Notes: generated from the letters alone by a model not told the origin. DNA of 9,204 nucleotides from Flavobacteriales bacterium (GCA_009926905.1 RFNX01000531.1:1-9204); one strand, 5' to 3'; positions 1-6,530 are shown, counted from the stretch's first letter. A program made the numbers and translations.

Positions 1-319
1 CAATAGTACTTTGGGTCATCGTTCCGTAAATAGAATCACCTTTTTGATAGTAATTCCCTTCGAACTTCAAACCTAACGTTTCCCATTTAAACGTTAACGA
101 TTCCTTGAGAATTTCTGCATTCTCCATTAATTTAGGTTCAAAATCTGGAACATCAGGTAAACCAATTTTTAAAGCAGCGTCCCGCCCAATTCCTTCAATG
201 AATAAATCCATTCGATTCGTAGTTCCTGCAACAACAAAGGCAGTATGCCAAGTTCCTGTGATTTGACCAAAACTCAAAAACGAGCTTAAAAACAGTATTA
301 AAATTGAAGTGTTTTTCAT
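1..319 (-). CDS. Secreted protein, N-terminal fragment (possible alpha/beta-hydrolase-associated beta domain)
   Basis: An open frame runs from ATG (complement of 317-319) to the window edge without a stop, giving 106 residues; the C-terminus is outside the window. The N-terminus (MKNTSILILFLSSFLSFGQ) is a signal peptide with a basic start, a hydrophobic core and the flavobacterial 'SFGQ' ending, so the product is exported. The mature part opens with ITGTWHTAFVVAG and later has YGTMTQ. This pattern of a small beta-rich domain resembles the N-terminal domain that precedes alpha/beta-hydrolase or serine-hydrolase domains in many Bacteroidota proteins. That resemblance is from memory of the family and no catalytic motif is inside the window, so the hydrolase assignment is weak. 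The start lies 1 bp past the mtnA stop codon, so the two genes are probably cotranscribed from the mtnA promoter. Confidence 0.6.
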   Translation of the reverse strand, partial: MKNTSILILFLSSFLSFGQITGTWHTAFVVAGTTNRMDLFIEGIGRDAALKIGLPDVPDFEPKLMENAEILKESLTFKWETLGLKFEGNYYQKGDSIYGTMTQSTI

Positions 320-320
320 G

Positions 321-1406
321 TTATTTATATTCTGGAAAAAGAGAAACAATACCTGCTTCATTGGCTTCACAAACACCTCTTTCAGTTATCAGAGCTGTTA
401 CCAAACGAGCAGGCGTTACGTCAAAACCATAATTACTTGCTTTGGTAGTTTCAGGACAAATCAAAACAGAATCAATTTGTCCATCTGAACGTTTTCCTTG
501 AATGTATTTTACTTCGTTTTGATCGCGCTCTTCAATCGGGATTTCTTTCAACCCATCGCGAATCGACATATCTAATGTTGTCGAAGGTAAAGCAACATAA
601 AATGGAATTTCATTGTCTTTTGCAGCTAACGCTTTCAAATAGGTTCCGATTTTATTAGCAACATCACCGTTTCTCGTTGTTCTATCTGTACCAACGATAA
701 CCATATCCACCATTCCATGTTGCATCAAATGTCCTCCTGTATTGTCAACAACTAATGTATGGTCAATTCCATGGCGTGTCAATTCGTAAGCTGTTAAATT
801 TGAACCTTGGTTTCTCGGACGCGTTTCATCCACCCAAACGTGTACTTTGATGCCTTTTTCTTTTGCTTGATAAATCGGTGATGTAATCGTTCCCCATTCG
901 ATGCAGCCTAACATTCCAGCGTTACAATGTGTCAAAATATTTACAACCTCTCCTTTTTTTCTTTTCGCAATTTCTTCAATAATTGGCAAACCATGTACAC
1001 CAATCAAACGGCACGTTTCAATGTCTTCTTCCACAATTTTCCCTGCTTCTTCCCAAGATGTCGTTAAGAAATCCTCCGATTCATCCAAGGCTTTTCTCAT
1101 TTTGTCCAATGCCCAAAATAAATTTACAGCCGTCGGTCGCGAATTACGCAATGCTTCAAATGCTCGTTCTAAAAAGGAAGCGTCTAACTGTTTTTCTAAC
1201 ATTTCTCTTACTGCCAAATAAACACCATACGCTGCAGTTGCACCAATTAGTGGCGCACCACGAACGGTCATGTTTTTAATTGCGATTTCTGCTTCTTGAT
1301 ACGATTGTAATTTTACAGTTATCAAATTATGTGGAAGTTGACGCTGATCAATCACTTCTACAAAGCGATCTTCGGTCGTCCAAATGGTTCTAAATTTATG
1401 AGACAT
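321..1406 (-). CDS. mtnA: S-methyl-5-thioribose-1-phosphate isomerase
   Basis: This cytosolic enzyme interconverts 5-methylthioribose 1-phosphate and 5-methylthioribulose 1-phosphate, an aldose-ketose step in methionine salvage from methylthioadenosine. The 361-residue product has the family length. It shows the phosphate/substrate-binding RGAP motif (residues 49-52), the catalytic cysteine in THCNAG (Cys161), the DETRPRNQG loop (193-201) and the catalytic aspartate in VGTDRTTRNGDVANKIGT (Asp241). Cys161 and Asp241 correspond to Cys160 and Asp240 of the Bacillus subtilis enzyme and argue for the isomerase over the related eIF2B-like regulatory proteins. The ATG is preceded by a Bacteroidota-type promoter about 17 bp upstream, which supports this start. 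No other salvage gene (mtnK, mtnP, mtnB, mtnD) is in the window. The downstream neighbour is a secreted protein starting 1 bp after the stop. Confidence 0.95.
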   Translation of the reverse strand: MSHKFRTIWTTEDRFVEVIDQRQLPHNLITVKLQSYQEAEIAIKNMTVRGAPLIGATAAYGVYLAVREMLEKQLDASFLERAFEALRNSRPTAVNLFWALDKMRKALDESEDFLTTSWEEAGKIVEEDIETCRLIGVHGLPIIEEIAKRKKGEVVNILTHCNAGMLGCIEWGTITSPIYQAKEKGIKVHVWVDETRPRNQGSNLTAYELTRHGIDHTLVVDNTGGHLMQHGMVDMVIVGTDRTTRNGDVANKIGTYLKALAAKDNEIPFYVALPSTTLDMSIRDGLKEIPIEERDQNEVKYIQGKRSDGQIDSVLICPETTKASNYGFDVTPARLVTALITERGVCEANEAGIVSLFPEYK

Positions 1407-1422
1407 AACTTATTAATTATTG

Positions 1423-1451
1423 CGAAGTTAAGAATGATTATTCAGTTCAAA
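1423..1451 (-). promoter_or_regulatory. Probable mtnA promoter (Bacteroidota type)
   Basis: Read on the minus strand, TTTG (complement of 1448-1451) is followed after 17 bp by TAACTTCG (complement of 1423-1430). This is one mismatch from the Bacteroidota -7 consensus TAnnTTTG with a -33 TTTG. The mtnA ATG begins 16 bp further on. It lies between the gcvH terminator and mtnA, so mtnA appears to have its own promoter. Confidence 0.5.
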
Positions 1452-1492
1452 TAATTCTTCGCTTTGTTTAATGTTTTGAAATTATTTTCCAT

Positions 1493-1517
1493 AAAAAAAC
1501 CGCTTTTTCAGCGGTCT
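1493..1517 (-). terminator. Rho-independent terminator after gcvH
   Basis: On the minus strand the sequence forms ACCGCT-GAAAA-AGCGGT (inner stem 1500-1504 paired with 1510-1514, loop of five) followed by a run of seven T (complement of 1493-1499). The hairpin starts about 22 bp after the gcvH stop codon. The upstream A-rich side also lets the stem extend by A-T and G-T pairs. Confidence 0.85.
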
Positions 1518-1538
1518 TTCATCTAATTTATTGATTGA

Positions 1539-1916
1539 TTAGTGAACTAAAGCTTGATAAGCAGTAGCATCTAATAAATTGTCATATTGAGAAGCGTCAT
1601 CCATTTTCACTTTCACCATCCAACCTTCACCGTAAGGATCTGAGTTTACTAATTCTGGAGTTGATTCTAACGCTTCGTTAAACTCTAAAATTTCACCACC
1701 AACTGGCATAAACAAATCAGAAACTGTTTTTACTGCTTCGATTGAACCAAAAACTTCTTCTTGACTCAATGATTCACCTACCGTTTCGATTTCAACATAA
1801 ACGATGTCACCCAACTCACTTTGAGCAAATTCTGTAATACCAATAATTGCGATATCGCCTTCAATTTTAACCCACTCGTGGTCTTTTGTGTACTTTAATT
1901 CAGCTGGAATATTCAT
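1539..1916 (-). CDS. gcvH: Glycine cleavage system H protein
   Basis: GcvH is the small lipoylated shuttle of the glycine cleavage system. Its lipoyl arm carries the aminomethyl group from P protein to T protein and is reoxidised by L protein. The product has 125 residues, the usual size. The lipoyl-attachment region is [20 protein letters not shown], with Lys63 in EAVK as the expected modified lysine. The N-terminal KYTKDHEWV and the [13 protein letters not shown] segment near 91-103 are also family hallmarks. The gene is a single-gene unit here: a terminator lies downstream, prfB is divergent upstream, and gcvP and gcvT are absent from the window. A putative TAnnTTTG element lies about 18 bp before the ATG. 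Confidence 0.97.
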   Translation of the reverse strand: MNIPAELKYTKDHEWVKIEGDIAIIGITEFAQSELGDIVYVEIETVGESLSQEEVFGSIEAVKTVSDLFMPVGGEILEFNEALESTPELVNSDPYGEGWMVKVKMDDASQYDNLLDATAYQALVH

Positions 1917-1933
1917 TTTAATACGATTTTTGA

Positions 1934-1960
1934 CAAATGTAATAATATTTAGGGCTCAAA
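1934..1960 (-). promoter_or_regulatory. Possible gcvH promoter
   Basis: On the minus strand TACATTTG (complement of 1934-1941) fits the Bacteroidota -7 consensus TAnnTTTG and ends 17 bp before the gcvH ATG. A TTTG (complement of 1957-1960) lies 15 bp upstream of it, slightly closer than the usual spacing, so the -33 assignment is less certain. Confidence 0.45.
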
Positions 1961-2058
1961 ATTAAATCATAAAAATAGAAATTGTAAACTACTAATAAAA
2001 GTTACGAAAATGAATTAAAACGCACTGATGAAAGTCGAGCCTTACATCAATATTTTCC

Positions 2059-2066
2059 TACTTTTG
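2059..2066 (+). promoter_or_regulatory. Possible prfB -7 promoter element
   Basis: TACTTTTG matches TAnnTTTG and ends only 4 bp before the prfB ATG at 2071. No clear TTTG is visible at the expected distance upstream. If it is used, transcription would start at or within a base or two of the start codon, giving a leaderless or nearly leaderless mRNA. The rest of the 154-bp gcvH-prfB gap is AT-rich with no other recognisable element. Confidence 0.4.
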
Positions 2067-2070
2067 CAAC

Positions 2071-3153
2071 ATGACAATAGAACAGCATAAGGACCTTTTA
2101 AAACGTGCGTCTGATATTCAATCGTATTTAAAAATTGAAGACAAACGAATGCAAATGCGAGAAGAAGAATTGAAAACACAAGATCCTTCATTTTGGGACG
2201 ATCCCAAAAAAGCTGAATTGCAGATGAAAGACATTCGCGTTTTGAAATATTGGGTAGAAACATTTGATCGTGTAAAAAGCGCTGTCGACGATTTGGAAAT
2301 CATGTTCGAATTCGTGAAAGAAGGAATGAGTACGGAGGCTGAAATGGACGAAGCATACAAAGCGCTTGTTGGTGAAATTGAAGAATTGGAATTAAAAAAC
2401 ATGCTCTCTGGCGAAGAAGATTCGTTGAGTGCTGTAATTCAAATTACTGCTGGAGCTGGTGGTACTGAAAGTTGTGATTGGGCTTCACTTTTGATGCGCA
2501 TGTATTTGATGTGGGCAGAAAAAAAAGGATATAAAATCTCGGAATTAAATTACCAAGAAGGCGATGTCGCAGGTGTAAAAACTGTGACTTTAGAATTTGA
2601 TGGTGAATTTGCATTTGGTTATTTAAAAGGAGAAAATGGTGTACATCGTTTGGTGCGAATTTCACCATTTGATTCCAATGCAAAACGTCACACTTCCTTT
2701 GTTTCTGTTTACGTTTACCCTTTAGTTGACGACAACATCGAAATAAACGTCAATCCAGCTGATATAACTTGGGAAACATTCCGTTCGGGTGGTGCTGGTG
2801 GACAAAACGTAAATAAAGTTGAAACCGCAGTTCGTTTACGCCATGCGCCTTCTGGAATCATTATTGAAAATTCAGAATCGCGTTCACAGTTGGCGAATAA
2901 AGAAAAAGCGATGCAATTGTTGCGTTCACAATTATATGAATTGGTATTACGTGAACGCATGGAAAAACGTTCTGAAATTGAAGCTGGTAAGAAAAAAATC
3001 GAGTGGGGTTCACAAATCAGAAACTATGTCATGCATCCCTATAAATTGGTAAAAGATGTTCGAACTGGAGTTGAAACGGGAGATGTAGACAGTGTAATGA
3101 ATGGAGATATTGATGCATTTTTGAAAGCGTTTTTAATGATGTATGGTGGTTAA
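2071..3153 (+). CDS. prfB: Peptide chain release factor 2, without programmed frameshift
   Basis: RF2 binds the ribosomal A site at UGA and UAA stop codons and triggers hydrolysis of peptidyl-tRNA. The 360-residue product matches the usual length (E. coli about 365). The stop-codon recognition motif SPF is at 198-200, inside [16 protein letters not shown], which distinguishes RF2 from RF1 (PxT). The catalytic GGQ is at 243-245 in [14 protein letters not shown]. The segment from 126 on ([14 protein letters not shown]) is typical of bacteroidotal RF2. In many bacteria prfB carries an in-frame UGA near codon 26 that needs a +1 frameshift. Here the equivalent place (Ser-Tyr-Leu-Lys, residues 18-21) reads straight through with TTA AAA and no TGA, so the complete protein is encoded in one frame. 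The N-terminal coiled-coil domain is intact. Confidence 0.97.
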   Translation: MTIEQHKDLLKRASDIQSYLKIEDKRMQMREEELKTQDPSFWDDPKKAELQMKDIRVLKYWVETFDRVKSAVDDLEIMFEFVKEGMSTEAEMDEAYKALVGEIEELELKNMLSGEEDSLSAVIQITAGAGGTESCDWASLLMRMYLMWAEKKGYKISELNYQEGDVAGVKTVTLEFDGEFAFGYLKGENGVHRLVRISPFDSNAKRHTSFVSVYVYPLVDDNIEINVNPADITWETFRSGGAGGQNVNKVETAVRLRHAPSGIIIENSESRSQLANKEKAMQLLRSQLYELVLRERMEKRSEIEAGKKKIEWGSQIRNYVMHPYKLVKDVRTGVETGDVDSVMNGDIDAFLKAFLMMYGG

Positions 3154-3218
3154 GGTACTTAATTGTTGGGAATTCACTAACAAATCGTATTTTTCTTCAA
3201 TTTAGAATAAACCTTTAA

Positions 3219-3247
3219 TTTGTTATTGCAAGATTTCATTACATTTG
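3219..3247 (+). promoter_or_regulatory. Promoter of the ACP-KAS-glycosyltransferase-GNAT operon
   Basis: TTTG (3219-3222), a 17-bp spacer and TACATTTG (3240-3247) form a full match to the Bacteroidota -33/-7 consensus. The -7 element ends 3 bp before the ATG at 3251, so the transcript is predicted to begin at or very near the start codon. This is the only promoter-like site before the four overlapping genes and marks them as one transcription unit separate from prfB. No hairpin terminator was seen between the prfB stop and this site. Confidence 0.65.
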
Positions 3248-3250
3248 TTT

Positions 3251-3502
3251 ATGGGAAATCTCAGCGAAAGTCTAGTATTTCATGAATTTGTTGCTAAAGA
3301 ATTAGGAATTAATTGTTCTGATTTCACTTTGGAAACAAAATTTCGTGAATTAACTATTTGGAGCTCGTTAAACGCCCTTTATTTAATGACGCGAATTAGC
3401 GAAGAAGAGGAAGTTTTCATTAGTGCTGCTGAGATTGCTTCTTGCTCTACTTTCTCCGACATTCACCATCTTATTCAAGAAAAGATAAATGGCAATCAAT
3501 GA
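3251..3502 (+). CDS. Acyl carrier protein-like protein
   Basis: This small acidic protein of 83 residues fits the acyl carrier protein fold: helix I (residues 5-19, SESLVFHEFVAKELG), a loop, the motif WSSLNALYLMTRISEE at 37-52, and a C-terminal helix ending LIQEKI. The phosphopantetheine serine should be Ser39, in Ser-Ser-Leu instead of the canonical Asp-Ser-Leu. The preceding tryptophan and the following Asn-Ala-Leu resemble ACPs found beside KAS III genes in Bacteroidota surface-polysaccharide loci (Trp-Asp-Ser-Leu). I chose ATG 3251; an in-frame TTG at 3245 would add two residues but lies inside the promoter element. The gene overlaps the next by 14 bp. It probably carries an acyl group for the enzymes encoded downstream rather than serving bulk fatty acid synthesis. 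The missing Asp leaves some doubt about modification by a standard Ppant transferase. Confidence 0.75.
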   Translation: MGNLSESLVFHEFVAKELGINCSDFTLETKFRELTIWSSLNALYLMTRISEEEEVFISAAEIASCSTFSDIHHLIQEKINGNQ

Positions 3503-4490
3503 GTTGAAACATTGTGTTATCAATGGAATTGTGAACGTTATTGCTCCCAACGACGAGAATAATTTTGATTTACCTCATCTGAATGCGGAAGAATTCAAGT
3601 CAAAAACAGGAATTGAGACACGAAAAGTTGATGTATCTGAAAACAATCCAATAAAAACATATTTCAGGCAAGGAGTTTTAGAATTATCCAGAAACTTAAA
3701 TTGGAATTTATCTGAAATTGACGTATTCATTTGCATTACTCAAACTCCTGACACATTGTTTCCGTCCATATCCTCACGTTTACATGGAGAATTAGAAATG
3801 AATTCAAGTGCCATCTGTTTTGATGTAAATTTAGGTTGTTCTGGCTATGTTTTTGGCTTACATATCATTATGTCATTATTGAGCGGTTTTCAAAAAAATG
3901 GTGCAAAAGCAATACTTTGTACAGGGGATATTTCAACGCGATTGATTTCAAAAGATGATGTGAGTCTTCGACCATTATTTTCAGATGCAATATCAGTTAC
4001 AGCAATCAGTTATAATAAAGATAATTCATCAAAATCCTATTTCAATCTTGAATCGTTTGGAAGTGGAAGTCATGCGATTTCGAGCGAATACGAAAACGGA
4101 GTTTATTTTATGAAAATGAATGGATTAGATGTTTTTAATTACTCATATCAATTCGTTCCAAAGAACATAAAAAAATTACTTTCAAAATTCAATTTAGAAC
4201 TTGATAACATTGATTTTTCGGTGTTTCATCAAGCAAATAAAATGATAAATGAAGCCATTCGTAGGTCGTTAAAATTGGAAGAAGAAAAAGTGCTTTACAG
4301 CATTGAAAAATACGGAAACACAGCAATTGCAAGTATTCCAGTGACAATCGTTGAACACAAGGAACAATTAAAATCTAATGATAATCAGTTATTACTTGCT
4401 GGTTTTGGTGTTGGTTTTTCAGTAGGAACTTGCCTCTTAAATCTTCCAAAAAATTGTTTTCTTTATACCATTTCGTATGACGAAAATTGA
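3489..4490 (+). CDS. Beta-ketoacyl-ACP synthase III (FabH)-like enzyme
   Basis: The 333-residue product is a thiolase-fold condensing enzyme of the KAS III family. These enzymes join an acyl-CoA starter to malonyl-ACP, or in divergent members transfer acyl groups. The Cys-His-Asn triad is complete: Cys117 in NLGCSGYVFGL, His247 in VFHQANKMI and Asn277 in EKYGNTAIASIP. The N-terminal KTGIETRKV (39-47), the CITQTPD segment (82-88) and the C-terminal GFGVGFSVGTCLL also fit. One divergence: the usual Phe-Gly-Asp-Gly/Ala segment reads LFSDAISVTAI (163-173), with Ser165 replacing a conserved glycine. Coding overlaps with the ACP upstream (14 bp) and glycosyltransferase downstream (14 bp) imply translational coupling. 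The dedicated ACP is the likely partner. It is not housekeeping FabH by context. The starter unit and product cannot be deduced, and no ketoreductase or dehydratase is linked. Confidence 0.88.
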   Translation: MAINELKHCVINGIVNVIAPNDENNFDLPHLNAEEFKSKTGIETRKVDVSENNPIKTYFRQGVLELSRNLNWNLSEIDVFICITQTPDTLFPSISSRLHGELEMNSSAICFDVNLGCSGYVFGLHIIMSLLSGFQKNGAKAILCTGDISTRLISKDDVSLRPLFSDAISVTAISYNKDNSSKSYFNLESFGSGSHAISSEYENGVYFMKMNGLDVFNYSYQFVPKNIKKLLSKFNLELDNIDFSVFHQANKMINEAIRRSLKLEEEKVLYSIEKYGNTAIASIPVTIVEHKEQLKSNDNQLLLAGFGVGFSVGTCLLNLPKNCFLYTISYDEN

Positions 4491-5406
4491 TGTGGTAATA
4501 CCAACATATAATTCATCATCTTCAATTGATGCATTAATTGAACGTTTAGAAAATTGGTCAAACGATTCGCTACTTACACCACGATTTATTTTTGTTGACG
4601 ATGGAAGTCCTGATAACACACTTGAAGTGCTTCAAAATAGATTAGTATCAAGTAATTTGAAATACAAAATAATTGGTTTGGCAAGAAACAATGGTCAACA
4701 TACTGCTGTAGCAACTGGTTTTCGTTACGCCGAAGCGCCTTATGTTACTACAATTGATGATGATTTGCAACACAATCCATACGATATTGACAAACTTTTC
4801 GAATCACTTATTCAAAATAATCACGACTTAGTTTTTGCTAAATACCACGTGAAAAAACACCATTCTTTTCGTAATTTGGGAACAAAAGTACTTCAGACAA
4901 TTTTGAAATGGGCGGATAGAGATTACAGCATGGTCACGTCATTTCGATTGATGAAAAAAGAAATCATTCAGCCATTTAAACAACGTGACCACAAAGTATA
5001 TTTCATTGAAGAATATTTATTAGATGCTGCAACTAATATAGGAGTTGTGGATGTTATCCATCATGAACGTTTGAAAGGAGATTCCAATTATTCTGCCTAT
5101 AAACTGGTCAGAATGGCGTTTTTAATTTTGATTCTACACTCTTCATTTCCATTGAAAATGATTAATAGAATTGGCTTATTAATGGCTATTTTATTTTTCG
5201 GAATCGGGATTTATTACATCATTCAAAAAGTGTTTTTTTATGCACCTTTAGGTTTTACATCTATAATAGTTTCCATCTTTTTCTCAACTGGAATGATTCT
5301 TTTTTCGATTGGAATTATTGGAGAATACATTCGTAAAATGTGGATTCAAAACCAAGGAATGAACAAAGTAATTCTCAAAGATTTAGCTGATGAACAAGAA
5401 TTTTAG
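4477..5406 (+). CDS. Family 2 glycosyltransferase, membrane-anchored, GtrB/ArnC/DPM1-like
   Basis: This 309-residue protein has an N-terminal GT-A domain. It opens with IDVVIPTYNSSSSI, has the nucleotide-binding VDDGSPDNT (40-48) and the metal-binding DDDLQHNP (94-101), and includes the RLKGDSNYSAYKL segment (198-210) that family members carry before the membrane part. Two C-terminal hydrophobic helices follow (about 232-250 and 258-282), ending in the characteristic IGIIGEYIRKMW. Such enzymes (GtrB, ArnC, dolichol-phosphate mannose synthase) transfer a sugar from a nucleotide donor to a polyprenyl phosphate at the inner face of the cytoplasmic membrane; the lipid-linked sugar is then flipped and used outside. 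The substrate here is not visible. No GtrA-type flippase or GtrC/ArnT-like transferase is linked. The gene overlaps both neighbours (14 bp and 17 bp), so it probably works with the acyl-transfer genes on the same glycolipid. Confidence 0.92.
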   Translation: MTKIDVVIPTYNSSSSIDALIERLENWSNDSLLTPRFIFVDDGSPDNTLEVLQNRLVSSNLKYKIIGLARNNGQHTAVATGFRYAEAPYVTTIDDDLQHNPYDIDKLFESLIQNNHDLVFAKYHVKKHHSFRNLGTKVLQTILKWADRDYSMVTSFRLMKKEIIQPFKQRDHKVYFIEEYLLDAATNIGVVDVIHHERLKGDSNYSAYKLVRMAFLILILHSSFPLKMINRIGLLMAILFFGIGIYYIIQKVFFYAPLGFTSIIVSIFFSTGMILFSIGIIGEYIRKMWIQNQGMNKVILKDLADEQEF

Positions 5407-5908
5407 TTTTGAGGTAAATCGATTGAAAGAGTCGCAAATAGAATTGTTGCGTACATGGAGAAACCAGCAGTTTGTCGTTGAACAAATGGAATATAGCACT
5501 TTCATTACTTCGAAACAGCAACAACAGTGGTATGAAACAATTCACAATTCATCAGAACATGAATACTATATTTTCAGTGCAAATGATGAAGCCGTTGGAA
5601 TGGTACATTTAAGTAAAATAAATTACAAAGAAGGCAGTGCGGAAGTGGGATTGTTCATTGGAAATCCAGCGTACATTGGAACTGGAATTGCTTTGTATGC
5701 GTCGCTTTTTATTCTTAAAAAAGCTTTTTACACCTTGAATTTAAAGTTGTTAGTAGCAAAAGTAAAAAACACAAACTCAGTTGCTATACAGTATAATTCG
5801 ATTTTAGGTTTTCAATTCGACAATCATCTGAATGAGAATTTCAATCGCTATTTTTTGACGAAAGATGTTTTTGAAGAAAAGAAAATAAATTTGGAAAAAT
5901 TGCTTTAG
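5390..5908 (+). CDS. GNAT-family N-acyltransferase
   Basis: The 172-residue product has the GNAT fold in order: an N-terminal VNRLKESQIELLRTWRNQ strand-helix, a central EYYIFSANDEAVGMVHLSKIN segment, the acyl-CoA-binding region around residues 84-100 (EVGLFIGNPAYIGTGIALYA) and a C-terminal strand with VKNTNSVAIQYNSILGFQ (125-142), a common GNAT ending. The N-terminal 'LRTWRN' and overall layout resemble acetyltransferases acting on amino groups of nucleotide-linked sugars (PseH and WecD/FdtC-like enzymes) in surface-glycan pathways. That comparison is by memory and the acceptor is inferred from context. The gene starts inside the end of the glycosyltransferase gene (17-bp overlap). It could use acetyl-CoA or the acyl group loaded on the upstream ACP. 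The ATG at 5390 is the only sensible start. The stop is 1 bp from the stop of the convergent gene. Confidence 0.85.
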   Translation: MNKNFSFEVNRLKESQIELLRTWRNQQFVVEQMEYSTFITSKQQQQWYETIHNSSEHEYYIFSANDEAVGMVHLSKINYKEGSAEVGLFIGNPAYIGTGIALYASLFILKKAFYTLNLKLLVAKVKNTNSVAIQYNSILGFQFDNHLNENFNRYFLTKDVFEEKKINLEKLL

Positions 5909-5909
5909 T

Positions 5910-6530
5910 TTAAAACGTATATCCTAAACTAATTCCAGGCCATAGAATGATGTTTTCAGATTTATTCAAAAACGTTTTTTTATTAGATGTTCTTTGGTCT
6001 TTATAGGTGTTTTTTACATTCAATAAATTGAACATTGGATTGAAAGTAGCTTTTATAAATAAACCACCATTCTCTCTTTGATAACGATAACCAATCTTAG
6101 GTGAAACAAAAAAACTAAAATTTTTGATTTCAGCATTATATTCATAAGGCAAATGCGTACCGCAAAATCCATCTTGTATATAAACTCTGCCTTCTAAATA
6201 GAAAGTTGATAAGCCAATTCCTAAATCAAGATAACTGTTTTTTTTACCTATCATTAAATTGCAAGAAACAGGTAATCCGAAATTATAGGTATATGGGTAT
6301 TTTTCTCTTAATTGGAAGGTTTTAATATTCGGTGCATAAATAGCTCCAAATGAAAAAGACATTTTTACACTTTTATTCACTTTAATTAGACGATCATAAT
6401 TTATGGAACCCAATACTCCTTGCCCCAATAATTCAGCATAAATTGTATTCTTTTTGAAACTCACATTTTTAACTTGCGAAAAGGAATTTAGTGAAACTAA
6501 GACTAATAAAACTGATAGAAATATTTTCAT
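5910..6530 (-). CDS. Secreted protein, probable outer-membrane beta-barrel
   Basis: The 206-residue product begins with a clear signal peptide, MKIFLSVLLVLVSLNSFSQ, with the flavobacterial Ser-Phe-Ser-Gln ending. The mature part of about 187 residues alternates hydrophobic and polar residues in many predicted beta-strands (for example YAELLGQGVLGSINYDRLI, SYLDLGIGLSTFYLEG, SFFVSPKIGYRY). It ends in ISLGYTF, an aromatic C-terminal phenylalanine preceded by an alternating strand, which is the usual outer-membrane insertion signal of small barrels. I recognise no named family, and the molecular function is unknown. It resembles small porin-like/outer-membrane beta-barrel families of Bacteroidota in general layout. 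It is transcribed convergently to the GNAT gene, with 1 bp between stops. It lies just downstream of the metK terminator; no convincing promoter consensus was found upstream of its ATG. Confidence 0.7.
   Translation of the reverse strand: MKIFLSVLLVLVSLNSFSQVKNVSFKKNTIYAELLGQGVLGSINYDRLIKVNKSVKMSFSFGAIYAPNIKTFQLREKYPYTYNFGLPVSCNLMIGKKNSYLDLGIGLSTFYLEGRVYIQDGFCGTHLPYEYNAEIKNFSFFVSPKIGYRYQRENGGLFIKATFNPMFNLLNVKNTYKDQRTSNKKTFLNKSENIILWPGISLGYTF

Noticed and set aside
901..1279. Two plus-strand open frames opposite mtnA
   Set aside because: They lie wholly antisense to the well-supported mtnA frame, overlap each other, and show no recognisable domain or start signal.
2042..2960. Minus-strand open frames opposite prfB
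   Set aside because: All are covered by the RF2 gene, whose SPF and GGQ motifs and length are secure; the antisense frames have no family features.
3245..3250. TTG at 3245 as the start of the ACP gene
   Set aside because: It would add only Met-Phe before the ATG and is inside the TACATTTG promoter element, so ATG 3251 is the better start.
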